NCBI RefSeq assembly: GCF_000382065.1
Contig: NZ_KB907507.1
Span: 1 to 64,000, forward strand
Reading direction: 5' to 3'
Length of the DNA: 64,000 bases
From: Stenotrophomonas hibiscicola ATCC 19867
GTDB lineage: Bacteria > Pseudomonadota > Gammaproteobacteria > Xanthomonadales > Xanthomonadaceae
Shown piece by piece: positions 55,897-64,000 of the stretch. Position 1 is the first letter of the stretch; each line of letters starts with the position of its first letter. The position numbers and the translations under genes are program-made. Below the pieces are notes generated by a model, which searched no databases, was not told where the DNA came from, and was given only the letters and a program-made list of their open reading frames with translations.

Positions 55897-56492
55897 AGGA
55901 ATTCAGGTGCCGTCGTGGCCTCGGCCCGCATCAGATTGCGCCAGTGCCCGAGAGCAACAAGTGCATTGACCCAGAAACCGATGTACAGGATCGAGGTCAG
56001 GTGCAGGCCACGGCTGTAGTACAGCGGCACTGCAACGGTGTTTACCAGCAGCCAGACCCACCACGACTCCAGCTTGCGCCGCATCATCAGGATCTGCGCG
56101 ATCACGCTCAGCACCAGTACCGCCGAATCGATGTACGGCGCATAGGCATTGGTCAGTCGGGTCAGCATCCAGCCGTAGCCGAAGGTGGCCACTACCGCCA
56201 GCGGCGCCAGCCAGGCCCAGGCACGCGGCCGCAATGAAGTAATCGGCAACGGCGCACCATGATCGCCGCGCAGCCACTGCCACCAGCCCAGCACGCTGAT
56301 CGCGATGAAGAAGAACTGCAGCACCATGTCCGCGTACAGGTGCGAGCGTTCGAACACGGCAGCAAACAATGCACAGCCGACGATGCCCAGCCACCAGGTG
56401 TGCACGTTGTTGCGGCCGGCCAACAGGATCGAGCCGGCGACGGCGATGTTGGCGGCCAGCTCCAGCTGGAAGCTCGGGTCGGACAGGTTCAT
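55893..56492 (-). CDS. pnuC: Nicotinamide riboside transporter PnuC
   Basis: This 199-residue membrane protein with seven helices belongs to the PnuC family of facilitators for NAD precursors. Typical stretches are NVHTWWLGIVGCALFA, FFFIAISVLGWWQWLRG and SWWVWLLVNTVAVPLYY. The stop codon TAG lies in the GTAG head of a SMAG repeat. No NAD or thiamine riboswitch was recognised upstream. Confidence 0.93.
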   Translation of the reverse strand: MNLSDPSFQLELAANIAVAGSILLAGRNNVHTWWLGIVGCALFAAVFERSHLYADMVLQFFFIAISVLGWWQWLRGDHGAPLPITSLRPRAWAWLAPLAVVATFGYGWMLTRLTNAYAPYIDSAVLVLSVIAQILMMRRKLESWWVWLLVNTVAVPLYYSRGLHLTSILYIGFWVNALVALGHWRNLMRAEATTAPEFL

Positions 56493-56506
56493 CGCACCAT
56501 TGTCGC

Positions 56507-56558
56507 GTAGATCCGCGCCCTGCGTCGTCGGACCAGTAGATCCATGCCATGCGTGGAT
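56507..56558 (+). repeat. SMAG-type units, GTAGATCC class
   Basis: A degenerate unit starts at 56507 and a good unit lies at 56536-56558, both on the plus strand. Confidence 0.7.
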
Positions 56559-56563
56559 ACCCT

Positions 56564-56595
56564 CCGCAAAAAGAAAGCCCCGCTTGCGCGGGGCT
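56564..56595 (-). terminator. Intrinsic terminator of fadL
   Basis: An 8-bp GC-rich stem (56576-56583 with 56588-56595) has a TTGC loop and is followed leftward by TTCTTTTTGC. Confidence 0.87.
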
Positions 56596-56626
56596 CTCCT
56601 CGTACTGCTTCAGGCAATCGCCCGAA

Positions 56627-58054
56627 TCAGAACTTGTACTGCATCGACGCCGCCAGCACGTCGCCGCTCACCTTGTACTTGCCGGTCACGGTGTTGGCAG
56701 TGGCCGAGGTCGAGGTGATGTTCGGATCCTTGGTGAACAGGTGGGTGTAACCCACGCTGTATTCCATCTTGTCCGAAGCGGCGTAGGTCAGGCCCAGCGA
56801 CAGCCACTTGCGGGTGGTGTCCGGCACGCGCACGTCACGGTGGGCGTCGGTGGTCGGGGTCTGGTCGTAGGCCAGGCCGCCACGCAGGGTCAGCTTGTCG
56901 TTCACGCGGAAATCGGTACCGATCGACGCGAAGGTGGTGTCGCGGTAGTGGAACGGCAGCACGCTGTCCGGCTGGTTGGAGTCATAGTCGACGGTGACCT
57001 GGTCGAACTTGCTCCACGCCGTGCGCGTGACCTCGGCCATGATCTGCCACTGGTCGTTCACGCGGTGGGTGAAGCCCATGGTGGCGCTGGCCGGCAGGGT
57101 GATGGTGGCGCGGCCGTTGCTGTCGATGAAGGTACCCGGGGCGGCAGTGGCCAGGAAGGCGGCAGCGTTCTGCGGGATGGTGAAGTCGGCCTTGCCGTCG
57201 GTGATCTTGTGCTCGACCTTCGAGCGGTAGCTGAAGGCGATGTTGGTGCCTTCCACCGGGGTAACCGTCATGCCCAGGGTGTAGCCGACCGACACTTCGT
57301 CGCCCTTGATGCGCAGGTAGCCATCGGCGGTGCCCGGCGAGAAGCCGAGCTGGGCGGCCTGGCGTGCAGCCGCCTGCGACGCCGCCGCAGCCTGGGCCGC
57401 AGTGCCGCCGGCAGCCAGCACACGCGCCGCAGCGGTGCGCTGGGCCGTGGCGTTGATCGCGGTGCCGGTATCGACAGCGCTGGTCAGGTCGACGTTCAGG
57501 CGCTCAGCGAACACCGAAGCACCGAACGACAGGTACGGGTTGACGTCATAGGAGAACGCCACGCCCAGGTCGATCGCCTGCAGCTCGGTCTTGACGCCAT
57601 TGTAGCGGCCGACCCAGTCGCGGTCGTATTCGGTCTTGAAGCCGAACGGCACGGTCAGCGATGCACCGAAGTGCATGTTGTCGTTCTCGCCGAACGGCAC
57701 GTGGAAGTACGCGGCCGGAACCGGGGCGATCATGCCGGCGTCGCCGCCGTTGCCACCGGAAATCGGCGCGCCGTTGCCGTACTGTCCCTGGCCGCGGAAC
57801 TTGGCGCCGAAGCTGATGGCGCTGACGTCGCCCTGGACCAGGGTGCCGTCGAGCAGGCGCATGGAGGCCGGGTTGGTGGCGATGACCGAGGCGTCACCTT
57901 CGGTCGAGGTGGAGCCGGCGAACGCGCGGCCCAGGCCCTTGGCGCTGTTTTCCTTCAGCTGGAAGGCGGCAGCATTGGCATCGGCGGCGGCCAGCGCACC
58001 GGCAACGCCGACGGCCAGCAGGGTCAGTCGGGCAATGGTGGAAGCGGTTTGCAT
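56627..58054 (-). CDS. fadL: FadL/OmpP1-family long-chain fatty acid porin
   Basis: This 475-residue outer-membrane barrel takes up long-chain fatty acids or other hydrophobic compounds. After a signal peptide ending ANA (about residue 27) comes the N-terminal hatch (AAFQLKENSAKGLGRAFAG) and NPASM, both standard for FadL. The protein ends in Phe (SMQYKF). An Ala-rich insertion (about 230-265) is unusual. It has its own terminator, and its promoter faces that of the rhomboid gene. Confidence 0.93.
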   Translation of the reverse strand: MQTASTIARLTLLAVGVAGALAAADANAAAFQLKENSAKGLGRAFAGSTSTEGDASVIATNPASMRLLDGTLVQGDVSAISFGAKFRGQGQYGNGAPISGGNGGDAGMIAPVPAAYFHVPFGENDNMHFGASLTVPFGFKTEYDRDWVGRYNGVKTELQAIDLGVAFSYDVNPYLSFGASVFAERLNVDLTSAVDTGTAINATAQRTAAARVLAAGGTAAQAAAASQAAARQAAQLGFSPGTADGYLRIKGDEVSVGYTLGMTVTPVEGTNIAFSYRSKVEHKITDGKADFTIPQNAAAFLATAAPGTFIDSNGRATITLPASATMGFTHRVNDQWQIMAEVTRTAWSKFDQVTVDYDSNQPDSVLPFHYRDTTFASIGTDFRVNDKLTLRGGLAYDQTPTTDAHRDVRVPDTTRKWLSLGLTYAASDKMEYSVGYTHLFTKDPNITSTSATANTVTGKYKVSGDVLAASMQYKF

Positions 58055-58153
58055 CGTAGTTCTCTCTCTCCGGTAAGCGGTGATGGTGCTCTGAGTGCGC
58101 CTGCGCCCGCCAAGTCCTGGGACCCATCGGAGCGCGCCGGATTCCCCTCCCGA

Positions 58154-58206
58154 CATACGACGCCGTATGCGAGTATTACCCAGAGCCGTTAATGAAACAA
58201 TAACGG
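58154..58206. promoter_or_regulatory. Two inverted repeats in the fadL/rhomboid divergent promoter region
   Basis: CATACG-ACGC-CGTATG lies at 58154-58169, and CCGTTA with TAACGG around a 9-nt spacer lies at 58186-58206. Both have perfect 6-bp arms and lie 100-150 bp upstream of fadL, where a fatty-acid-responsive regulator could bind. The regulator is unknown. Confidence 0.4.
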
Positions 58207-58281
58207 TGCGGTCGGTTTTCTCGTCTCGAAAGCTGAACAGGACAATCCCCGCCGCAAGCGCCCGCACGCTAGGCTAGTGCC

Positions 58282-58974
58282 ATGTTCGTCTCCCTCCCGT
58301 CCCGCAAGAAGGCGGCCCTGCGCTGGGCCACGCCCGTGCTGTTTGCGGCACTGTGGTTGGCGTTCCTGTGGTCGATCTCGCGGCCGGACGATGCCCGCGG
58401 CAGCCTCTGGCTGGACTGGGGCGCCCTGTCCACCGGCCTGACCCACCCGCTGGACTGGTGGGCGACCCTGCAGGACGGCAGCGTGCTGCGCCTGTTCACC
58501 GCGCTGTTCCTGCACGCCGACTGGTCACACCTGCTGGGCAACCTGGTGTTCCTGCTGATCTTCGGCCTGCCCGCCGAGCGGGTGCTGGGGCCGTGGCGGC
58601 TGCTGCTGCTGTTCCTGGTCGGCGGCGCAGTGTCGAACCTGGTGGCGATCTACACCATGGGCAGCCCGGACCAGATCATCATCGGCGCCAGTGGCGCGGT
58701 GTCGGCCCTGATCGGTGCGTATCTGGCCCTGTTCCCTGGCGCGCGGCTGGGCGTGGTGATCCCGCTCGGCCTGTTCCTGGAGTTCGTGCGCGCGCCGGCC
58801 TATCTGTTGATCGGCGTCTGGGCGGCACTGCAGGTGGTGTTCGCCCACATCGGCCCCAGCTTCGGCATGGTGGCCTGGTGGGCGCACATCGGTGGCTTCG
58901 TGTTCGGCGTGGTGTACGGAGTCTACGTGCGGGCGGCCATCGCCCGCCGCCTGCGCAAGCGCCACGGCTTCTGA
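58282..58974 (+). CDS. Rhomboid-family intramembrane serine protease
   Basis: This 230-residue protein with about six helices has the rhomboid catalytic dyad Ser137 (IGASGAVSAL) and His202 (WWAHIGGFVFG). The conserved HADWSHLLGNLVF lies in the second helix region. It cleaves membrane-spanning substrates; those in this organism are unknown. It stands alone, divergent from fadL. Confidence 0.93.
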   Translation: MFVSLPSRKKAALRWATPVLFAALWLAFLWSISRPDDARGSLWLDWGALSTGLTHPLDWWATLQDGSVLRLFTALFLHADWSHLLGNLVFLLIFGLPAERVLGPWRLLLLFLVGGAVSNLVAIYTMGSPDQIIIGASGAVSALIGAYLALFPGARLGVVIPLGLFLEFVRAPAYLLIGVWAALQVVFAHIGPSFGMVAWWAHIGGFVFGVVYGVYVRAAIARRLRKRHGF

Positions 58975-58982
58975 CCGCCCGG

Positions 58983-59057
58983 GTAGTGCCGGCCGCTGGC
59001 CGGCATTTGTTTTCTTCTTCCGCCCTTGAGCCGACGCCGGGCATGGCCCGGCGCTAC
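58983..59057. repeat. SMAG-type units of two subclasses
   Basis: A GTAGTGCCGGCC unit lies at 58983-59005 (plus) and a GTAGCGCCGGGCC unit at 59035-59057 (minus), between convergent genes. Confidence 0.82.
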
Positions 59058-59058
59058 C

Positions 59059-60507
59059 TCACGGCTTCGCTGGGGCCGGTGCGGGCTTTGCTTCCGGCTT
59101 TGCTTCCGGCTTAGGTTCGACCTTCGCTTCCGGCTTCGCCGCAGCGGCCTTCGCGGCCTTGGCCGCATCCGCCTTGGCGGCCTCGGCCTTCAACCGTGCG
59201 GCCACCGAGCCTGGGTTCTTCAGCTCGGCCAGCGCGTCGTTGATCGGGCCATCGCCCGGCAGCACCGCACCGGCGTGGTAGCCCTCGGTGCCTTCGTCGT
59301 CGCCACGCAGATGGCCCGGCAGGGTCGCTTCGCTGTAGTCGCTCAGGCTGGCCGGCAGGGCATCCTCCGCCGGGGTGGCGGCGGGCTTCAACTCGACGTC
59401 CGGCACGATGCCGGTGGCCTGGATCGACTTGCCGCTGGGCGTGTAATAGCGCGCGGTGGTCAGCTTCACCGAATCGCCGTTGTCCAGCGGCAGCACGGTC
59501 TGCACCGAGCCCTTGCCAAAGGTGCGGCTGCCAACCACGCGGGCGCGCTTGTTGTCGCGCAGCGCGCCGGCGAGCACTTCCGAGGCACTGGCCGAACCGG
59601 CATCGGCCAGTACCACCACCGGTGCACCCTTCAGCAGGTCGCCTGGGGTCGCGTCGAATCGGGCATCGCTGATGCTGATGCGGCCACGGGTGCTGACGAT
59701 GTTGCCCTTGTCGAGCAGATCGTCGGCTACCTGCACGGCGGCCGTCAGCAGGCCACCCGGATTGCTGCGCAGATCCAGCACCAGGCCCTTGAGCTGGCCA
59801 CCGGACTGCTTCTGCAGCTGCTGCACGTGCTTCTGGAAGTCCGAGCCGGTATCGGCCTGGAAGGTGCTCAGGCGGATGTAGCCATAGCCGGGTTCCAGCA
59901 GGCGGCTGCGCACGCTGGTCACGCGGATGGTCTGGCGGGTGAGGCTGACATCGAACGGCTTCGGCTTGCCTTCGCGCACGATGGTCAGCACCACCTTGCT
60001 GCCGGCTGGGCCGCGCAGCGGTTCACTCGCATCGATGGCGCTGATCGGCTTGCCGTCGATGGCGATGATCAAATCGCCGGCAAGGATGCCGGCCTTGGCT
60101 GCCGGCGTGTCGTCGATCGGCGCGATCACCTTCATGCTGGCGTTGTCCGGCTGCTGCTGCAGCTCCACGCCGATGCCCTCGTAGGCACCGTTGGCCTGCT
60201 CGTCGAAAGCCTGCGCGTCTTCCTTGTTGAAGTAGGTGCTGTGCGGATCAAGGTCGAGCAGCAGGCCACGCACGGCTGACTGCATCAGCTTCTTGTCATC
60301 GACCGGGTCGACATAGGCGGCGCGCACCGCGTTGTACACGGCCACGAACCGGCGGATTTCCTCCAGCGGCACCTTCGAGGTCACCGCCTCCTCGCTGTTC
60401 GCTGCCTGCCCGCTGGTTTCCTGGCTTGGGGCAGGCGCGGTCTGCTGCGCCCAGGACAGCGCTGGCAACAGGGCCAGCAAGAGGGTGGCGGTACGGGCTG
60501 CGCGCAT
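59059..60507 (-). CDS. S41-family carboxyl-terminal processing protease
   Basis: This is a 482-residue exported protease of the CtpA/Prc family. It has a signal peptide to about residue 20, a PDZ domain (about 105-190) and a catalytic domain with Ser307 (GSASASEV), Lys332 (TFGKGSVQ) and Gln336, matching the CtpB triad spacing. The tail (about 430-482) is a low-complexity run of Lys/Pro/Glu/Ala repeats (AKPEAKVEPKPEAK), longer than usual. The gene follows envC by 107 bp; in pseudomonads the same pair works with peptidoglycan hydrolases. Confidence 0.94.
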   Translation of the reverse strand: MRAARTATLLLALLPALSWAQQTAPAPSQETSGQAANSEEAVTSKVPLEEIRRFVAVYNAVRAAYVDPVDDKKLMQSAVRGLLLDLDPHSTYFNKEDAQAFDEQANGAYEGIGVELQQQPDNASMKVIAPIDDTPAAKAGILAGDLIIAIDGKPISAIDASEPLRGPAGSKVVLTIVREGKPKPFDVSLTRQTIRVTSVRSRLLEPGYGYIRLSTFQADTGSDFQKHVQQLQKQSGGQLKGLVLDLRSNPGGLLTAAVQVADDLLDKGNIVSTRGRISISDARFDATPGDLLKGAPVVVLADAGSASASEVLAGALRDNKRARVVGSRTFGKGSVQTVLPLDNGDSVKLTTARYYTPSGKSIQATGIVPDVELKPAATPAEDALPASLSDYSEATLPGHLRGDDEGTEGYHAGAVLPGDGPINDALAELKNPGSVAARLKAEAAKADAAKAAKAAAAKPEAKVEPKPEAKPEAKPAPAPAKP

Positions 60508-60614
60508 GGATCACTCCTGTCGACGGTGGCATGGTGCCCAAGGCACATGCACCGATTATGCGCGAAGCACAGCTAAATTCCCGTTGAATCCGGCCCGTGC
60601 GTAACGAGCCGGGT

Positions 60615-61916
60615 TCAGCGCCGCTGCAGCCAGCTGTCCGGGTTGACCGGCTGCCCGCCACGACGCAGCTCGAAGTACAGCGCGGTGACACCTTGGCCAC
60701 CCGAATTGCCGACCTTGGCCACTGCATCACCGCGGCTGACCCGCGCACCGGCATCCTTCAGCAGGGTGTCGTTGTGCGCGTACAGGCTCATGTAGCCGTT
60801 GCCGTGGTCGACGATCAGGATCATGCCGTAGCCGGTCATCCAGTCGGAGAACACCACGGTGCCATCGGCCACGGCGGTGACCGTGCTGCCAGCCGGTGCG
60901 CCGATCAGCACGCCACTGCTGGTGCGGCCATCGGGCAGCTTGCCGCCATAGCGGGCCAGCAGGTTGCCGGACAACGGCCAGCCCAGGCCGCCCACCTTCG
61001 GCGCCGGTGCCGATGCGACCGCAGGCGGCACCTTGGTCGGTGGCGGTGGCGGCCGGCCCTGTGCGGCGGCTTGGCGTGCAGCACGTTCGGCGGCGGCCTT
61101 CTCCGCTGCCGCACGGCGTGCAGCCGCGCGGCGCTCGGCCTCGGCACGGGCAGCGGCCGCTCGCAGGTTGGCCAGCAATGTTTCCAGCGCCTTGGCGTCC
61201 TGGCCCAGCGCCTGTTCCTTCTCGCGCTGGTCCTTGAACCGCTCTTCCAGCGAGGCAACGGTCTTTGCGCGATCGCGGCGGTCCGCTTCCAGAGCGGCTG
61301 CCTGCTGTTTCTGGTCCTGCTGCGTCCCCTGCAGCTTCTGCTTGCGCTCGGCGATCTGCGCCTGCAGTGCTTCCAGTTCCTTCAGGTCGGCGGTCAGCGT
61401 GGTGATCCGCTGCGCACGCTCGCGCTGCAGGTAGCGATGGTAGGCCAGGGCACGATTCGCATCGGCCGCGGTATCCTGCGACAGCAGTAGTTTCAGCGGT
61501 GCGTGGTTGCCCAGCTGATAGGCCGCACGCAGCAGCCCGGCCAGTTCGCGGTGCTGCTGGGCGAGGTTGCCCTGCAGGGTACTGCGGCGCTGCTCGGCTT
61601 CGGCCAGGGCCTGGGCCTGCTCGCGCAGCGCGGCTTCGGTCTGCGCGAGCGCGCGGCCGGTGCGTGCCACCTTCTCGTCGGCCTCGCGCAGCTGCTGCGA
61701 CGCCTGCCCGCGCTGGCCCTCGATCTGCCGTCGCTCCTGCGCCACGCCCTTCAGCTCACTGCGCAGTTTCTGCAGCTTGCGCTCGGTCTCGCGCGTAGTC
61801 TGTGCGGCACCTGGCAGCGGCAAGGCCAGCGCCAGGGCCAGCCCCAGCAGCAGGCAGCGCCCGCCGCGGGCAGCGGCGATGTGATGTCGGCGTGATGGGA
61901 AGGCATTGTCGCGCAA
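60615..61916 (-). CDS. envC: Murein hydrolase activator EnvC-like
   Basis: This is a 433-residue exported protein with a signal peptide to about residue 38, a long coiled coil (about 40-260, Gln/Arg/Glu/Ala-rich), a Pro-rich hinge (PPPPPTK) and a C-terminal LytM (M23) domain. Zinc ligands are degenerate: the HxxxD site is replaced by SSGVLIGA and the HxH site reads LYFEL. As in E. coli EnvC it is probably not a peptidase itself but switches on amidases at the division septum. Confidence 0.93.
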   Translation of the reverse strand: MRDNAFPSRRHHIAAARGGRCLLLGLALALALPLPGAAQTTRETERKLQKLRSELKGVAQERRQIEGQRGQASQQLREADEKVARTGRALAQTEAALREQAQALAEAEQRRSTLQGNLAQQHRELAGLLRAAYQLGNHAPLKLLLSQDTAADANRALAYHRYLQRERAQRITTLTADLKELEALQAQIAERKQKLQGTQQDQKQQAAALEADRRDRAKTVASLEERFKDQREKEQALGQDAKALETLLANLRAAAARAEAERRAAARRAAAEKAAAERAARQAAAQGRPPPPPTKVPPAVASAPAPKVGGLGWPLSGNLLARYGGKLPDGRTSSGVLIGAPAGSTVTAVADGTVVFSDWMTGYGMILIVDHGNGYMSLYAHNDTLLKDAGARVSRGDAVAKVGNSGGQGVTALYFELRRGGQPVNPDSWLQRR

Positions 61917-62011
61917 GGGCTTTCCAGTGACTTCAGGCAGTTGCGGGGGTTACCGGGGAATGGTGACATCTCCGCACGCGGCCTGCCAGCCGCACATCCA
62001 TCGAGGTCGCC

Positions 62012-62674
62012 ATGAAAATTCTTTCCATTCCGCTGCTGTTGGGCGTACTGCTGGCCACCGGGCCGGTCTGTGCGCAGGAGAACATCAGCAAGGTCAACGG
62101 CAGCATCAGCGCCGAACCCGGCCAGCGCTACGGCAAGCTGGACACCGTCAACGGTGGCATCCGCGTCGGCGAAGGCGTCGAGACCGGCAGCATCGACACC
62201 GTCAACGGCGGGGTCAAGGTCGCCGACGGCGCGCGCACCGGCAAGATCGAAACGGTCAACGGCGGCGTACGCCTGGGCCGCGAAGTGATCGCCAGCGGCG
62301 GCGTCAGCACCGTCAACGGCAGCATCTTCACCGATCGCGGCAGCCAGGTCGAAGGCGGTGTCGAGACCGTCAATGGTGGCATCGGCCTGGTCGAAAGCCG
62401 CGTCGGCAAGGATGTGGAGACCGTCAACGGTGACATCACCGTCGGTATCGGTTCGCAGGTCAACGGCGGCGTGCATGTGCGCAAGCCGAACTTCAGTGTC
62501 TCGCTGACCGCCAGCCGCAAGCCGCGTGTGATCATCGGCCCGAATGCCGTGGTCAAGGGTCCACTGCAGTTCGAACGCGAGGTGGTGCTGTACGTGCATC
62601 GCACTGCGCGCATCGGCCCGGTCACCGGCGCCGAGCCGATCCCGTTCGACACCGAAACCGCTCCCGCGGACTGA
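62012..62674 (+). CDS. Exported repeat protein with seven VNG repeats
   Basis: This is a 220-residue protein with a signal peptide (ending CA-Q, about residue 21). Seven VNG triplets at residues 28, 46, 64, 82, 101, 120 and 138 recur every 18-19 residues, usually as ETVNGGI or DTVNGGV. Such regular Gly-rich repeats are likely to form a right-handed beta-helix, as in DUF4097-type proteins. A C-terminal basic segment (160-205) follows. Function unknown. It is divergent from envC and 86 bp before an M28 peptidase gene. Confidence 0.75.
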   Translation: MKILSIPLLLGVLLATGPVCAQENISKVNGSISAEPGQRYGKLDTVNGGIRVGEGVETGSIDTVNGGVKVADGARTGKIETVNGGVRLGREVIASGGVSTVNGSIFTDRGSQVEGGVETVNGGIGLVESRVGKDVETVNGDITVGIGSQVNGGVHVRKPNFSVSLTASRKPRVIIGPNAVVKGPLQFEREVVLYVHRTARIGPVTGAEPIPFDTETAPAD

Positions 62675-62760
62675 GCGCACCGCGCCTTCGGGTTCGGTGA
62701 TACTCGCTGACACCGGTCGTGCACGACGCGCGGCCGCCCTTTGTTACCCAGGAATCGACG

Positions 62761-64000
62761 ATGCCCCGCAAACTCCTCCTGTGCCTGGCCGCTGCGGCCG
62801 CGCTCAGTGCCTGCAAAGGCGAAGACACTCCGGCGCCCGCGCCGGCCACCGACACCACAGCTGCCAAGCCGGCTGCGCATGCGTTCTCCCCGGAGATCAA
62901 TGCCGGCGACTTCGCCGAGATGGTCAAGACCCTGGCTTCGGATGAGTTCGAAGGCCGCGCGCCGGGCAGCAAGGGCGAAGAACTGACGGTCAACTACATC
63001 CGCGACCAGATGCAGCGCATCGGCCTGCAGCCCGGCAACGGCGACAGCTGGTTCCAGGATGTACCGATGACCGAGACCACGGCCGACGAATCGACCGTGC
63101 TGAAGATCACCCAGGGTGGCAAGACCACCGAACTGAAGTTCGGCACCGACATGGTGGTCGGCACCCGTACCGGCCAGGCCGAGGTGAAGGTCGATGCCAG
63201 CGATCTGGTGTTCGTCGGCTATGGCGTCGATGCGCCGGAGCAGAAGTGGAACGACTACGCCGGCCAGGACTGGAAGGGCAAGACCGTCGTGATGTTCGTC
63301 AACGATCCGGGCTTCCATATCGACGACGAGAAGCTGTTCGACGGCAAGCGCATGACCTACTACGGGCGCTGGACCTACAAGTTCGAGGAGGCTGCCCGCA
63401 AGGGGGCCGCTGCCGCGCTGATCGTGCACGACACCGCCGGCGCGTCCTACGGCTGGGACGTGGTGAAGAATTCCTGGGCTGGCCCGCAGTACGACCTGCC
63501 AGCCAAGGATGACCCGGAAGCCCGTATTCCGGTGCAGGGCTGGCTGAGTGCCGACGCGGCCAAGGCGCTGTTTGCCGGAGCCGGCCTGGACCTGGCGCAG
63601 GCCTACAAGGATGCCAGCAAGCGCGGTTTCAAGCCGGTGCCGCTGAAGGCCACCGCTGCGGTCGACCTGAAGAGCCAGATCGCACAGAAGCAGTCGCGCA
63701 ACGTGGTGGGTGTGCTGCCGGGTAGCAAGCGCGCTGCCGAGGCGGTGCTGTACATGGCGCACTGGGATCACCTGGGCAAGCATGAGGGCGAGACCGGCGA
63801 CAACATCTACAACGGCGCCGTCGATAATGCGACCGGCGTCGCCGGTATTCTCGAAGTGGCCGAAGCCATGGCGCACCAGGATCCGAAGCCGGAGCGCTCG
63901 GTGGTGTTCCTGGCGGTGACCCTGGAAGAATCCGGCCTGCTGGGTTCGAAGTACTACGTTGCCCATCCGACTTTCCCGCTGGACAAGATTGCTGGCGTGA
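62761..64000 (+). CDS. M28-family peptidase, lipoprotein (3' end beyond window)
   Basis: The first 413 residues of an M28 zinc aminopeptidase-like lipoprotein are present; the gene continues past 64000. It has a lipoprotein signal with Cys18 (AALSAC), a Pro/Thr-rich linker and a PA (protease-associated) domain in the middle (about 140-270, DLVFVGYGVDAPEQKWNDY). The catalytic core has metal ligands in AHWDHLG and DNATGVAG and the Glu pair in TLEESGLLGS. The ATG at 62761 has AGGA 7 bp upstream. Likely role: degradation of peptides in the periplasm. Confidence 0.92.
   Translation, partial: MPRKLLLCLAAAAALSACKGEDTPAPAPATDTTAAKPAAHAFSPEINAGDFAEMVKTLASDEFEGRAPGSKGEELTVNYIRDQMQRIGLQPGNGDSWFQDVPMTETTADESTVLKITQGGKTTELKFGTDMVVGTRTGQAEVKVDASDLVFVGYGVDAPEQKWNDYAGQDWKGKTVVMFVNDPGFHIDDEKLFDGKRMTYYGRWTYKFEEAARKGAAAALIVHDTAGASYGWDVVKNSWAGPQYDLPAKDDPEARIPVQGWLSADAAKALFAGAGLDLAQAYKDASKRGFKPVPLKATAAVDLKSQIAQKQSRNVVGVLPGSKRAAEAVLYMAHWDHLGKHEGETGDNIYNGAVDNATGVAGILEVAEAMAHQDPKPERSVVFLAVTLEESGLLGSKYYVAHPTFPLDKIAGV

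Noticed and set aside
62089-62430. Regularly spaced 54-57 bp DNA repeats resembling a CRISPR array
   Set aside because: They are in-frame codons for the TVNGG protein repeats, vary at third positions, and have no unique spacers or cas genes nearby.

Overview
The window looks like chromosomal DNA of a Stenotrophomonas species, probably of the S. maltophilia group. It has high GC, Xanthomonadaceae-type gene content, and some 40 copies of short GTAG-headed palindromes (SMAG-type REP elements) in most intergenic gaps. Sixty protein-coding genes are called; the last, an M28 peptidase, runs off the right edge. No tRNA, rRNA, CRISPR array, transposase or prophage gene was found.

Layout. 0-14.6 kb is mixed housekeeping: YceI lipoprotein, RutE-like nitroreductase, ELM1-like protein, a DUF2145 gene followed by two paralogous secreted proteins, a queuosine-precursor-type transporter, glnE, succinyl-CoA:acetate CoA-transferase, the 2-oxoadipate dioxygenase HglS, a HAD phosphatase and an EF-hand protein. 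15.3-28.1 kb holds two divergent gene sets leaving one AT-rich promoter region at 22.2 kb. The leftward set encodes a transglutaminase-like protein, a TonB-dependent receptor, a beta-lactamase-fold hydrolase and a D-Ala-D-Ala dipeptidase. The rightward set encodes an NlpC/P60 peptidase, an L-Ala-D/L-Glu epimerase, a MurR/RpiR regulator, a YkuD protein and an amino acid permease. Together they read as a peptidoglycan-peptide scavenging pathway. 28-35 kb holds an aldose dehydrogenase, a GH3 beta-glucosidase with a LacI-type operator, a YbdG-type mechanosensitive channel and folB.

35.3-36.3 kb, between folB and tsaD, is an island with different codon use. It has an Abi-family HEPN protein gene and, just upstream, about 200 bp of non-coding DNA with several hairpins and its own leftward intrinsic terminator. 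This is the best candidate for an undescribed system, a HEPN RNase toxin paired with a small RNA.

36.3-41.1 kb is the macromolecular-synthesis region: tsaD diverging from rpsU, then yqeY, a YihY-type gene and dnaG. 43.7-52.3 kb is a complete aa3 cytochrome c oxidase region (DUF2244, ctaC, ctaD, a 49-residue membrane protein, ctaG, ctaE, SURF1, a Sco-like protein, ctaA, cyoE). It is followed by putA, pnuC, fadL, a rhomboid protease, a CtpA-type protease with EnvC, a repeat-solenoid protein and the truncated M28 peptidase. SMAG repeats supply the stop codon of at least four genes and apparently the start codon of one.
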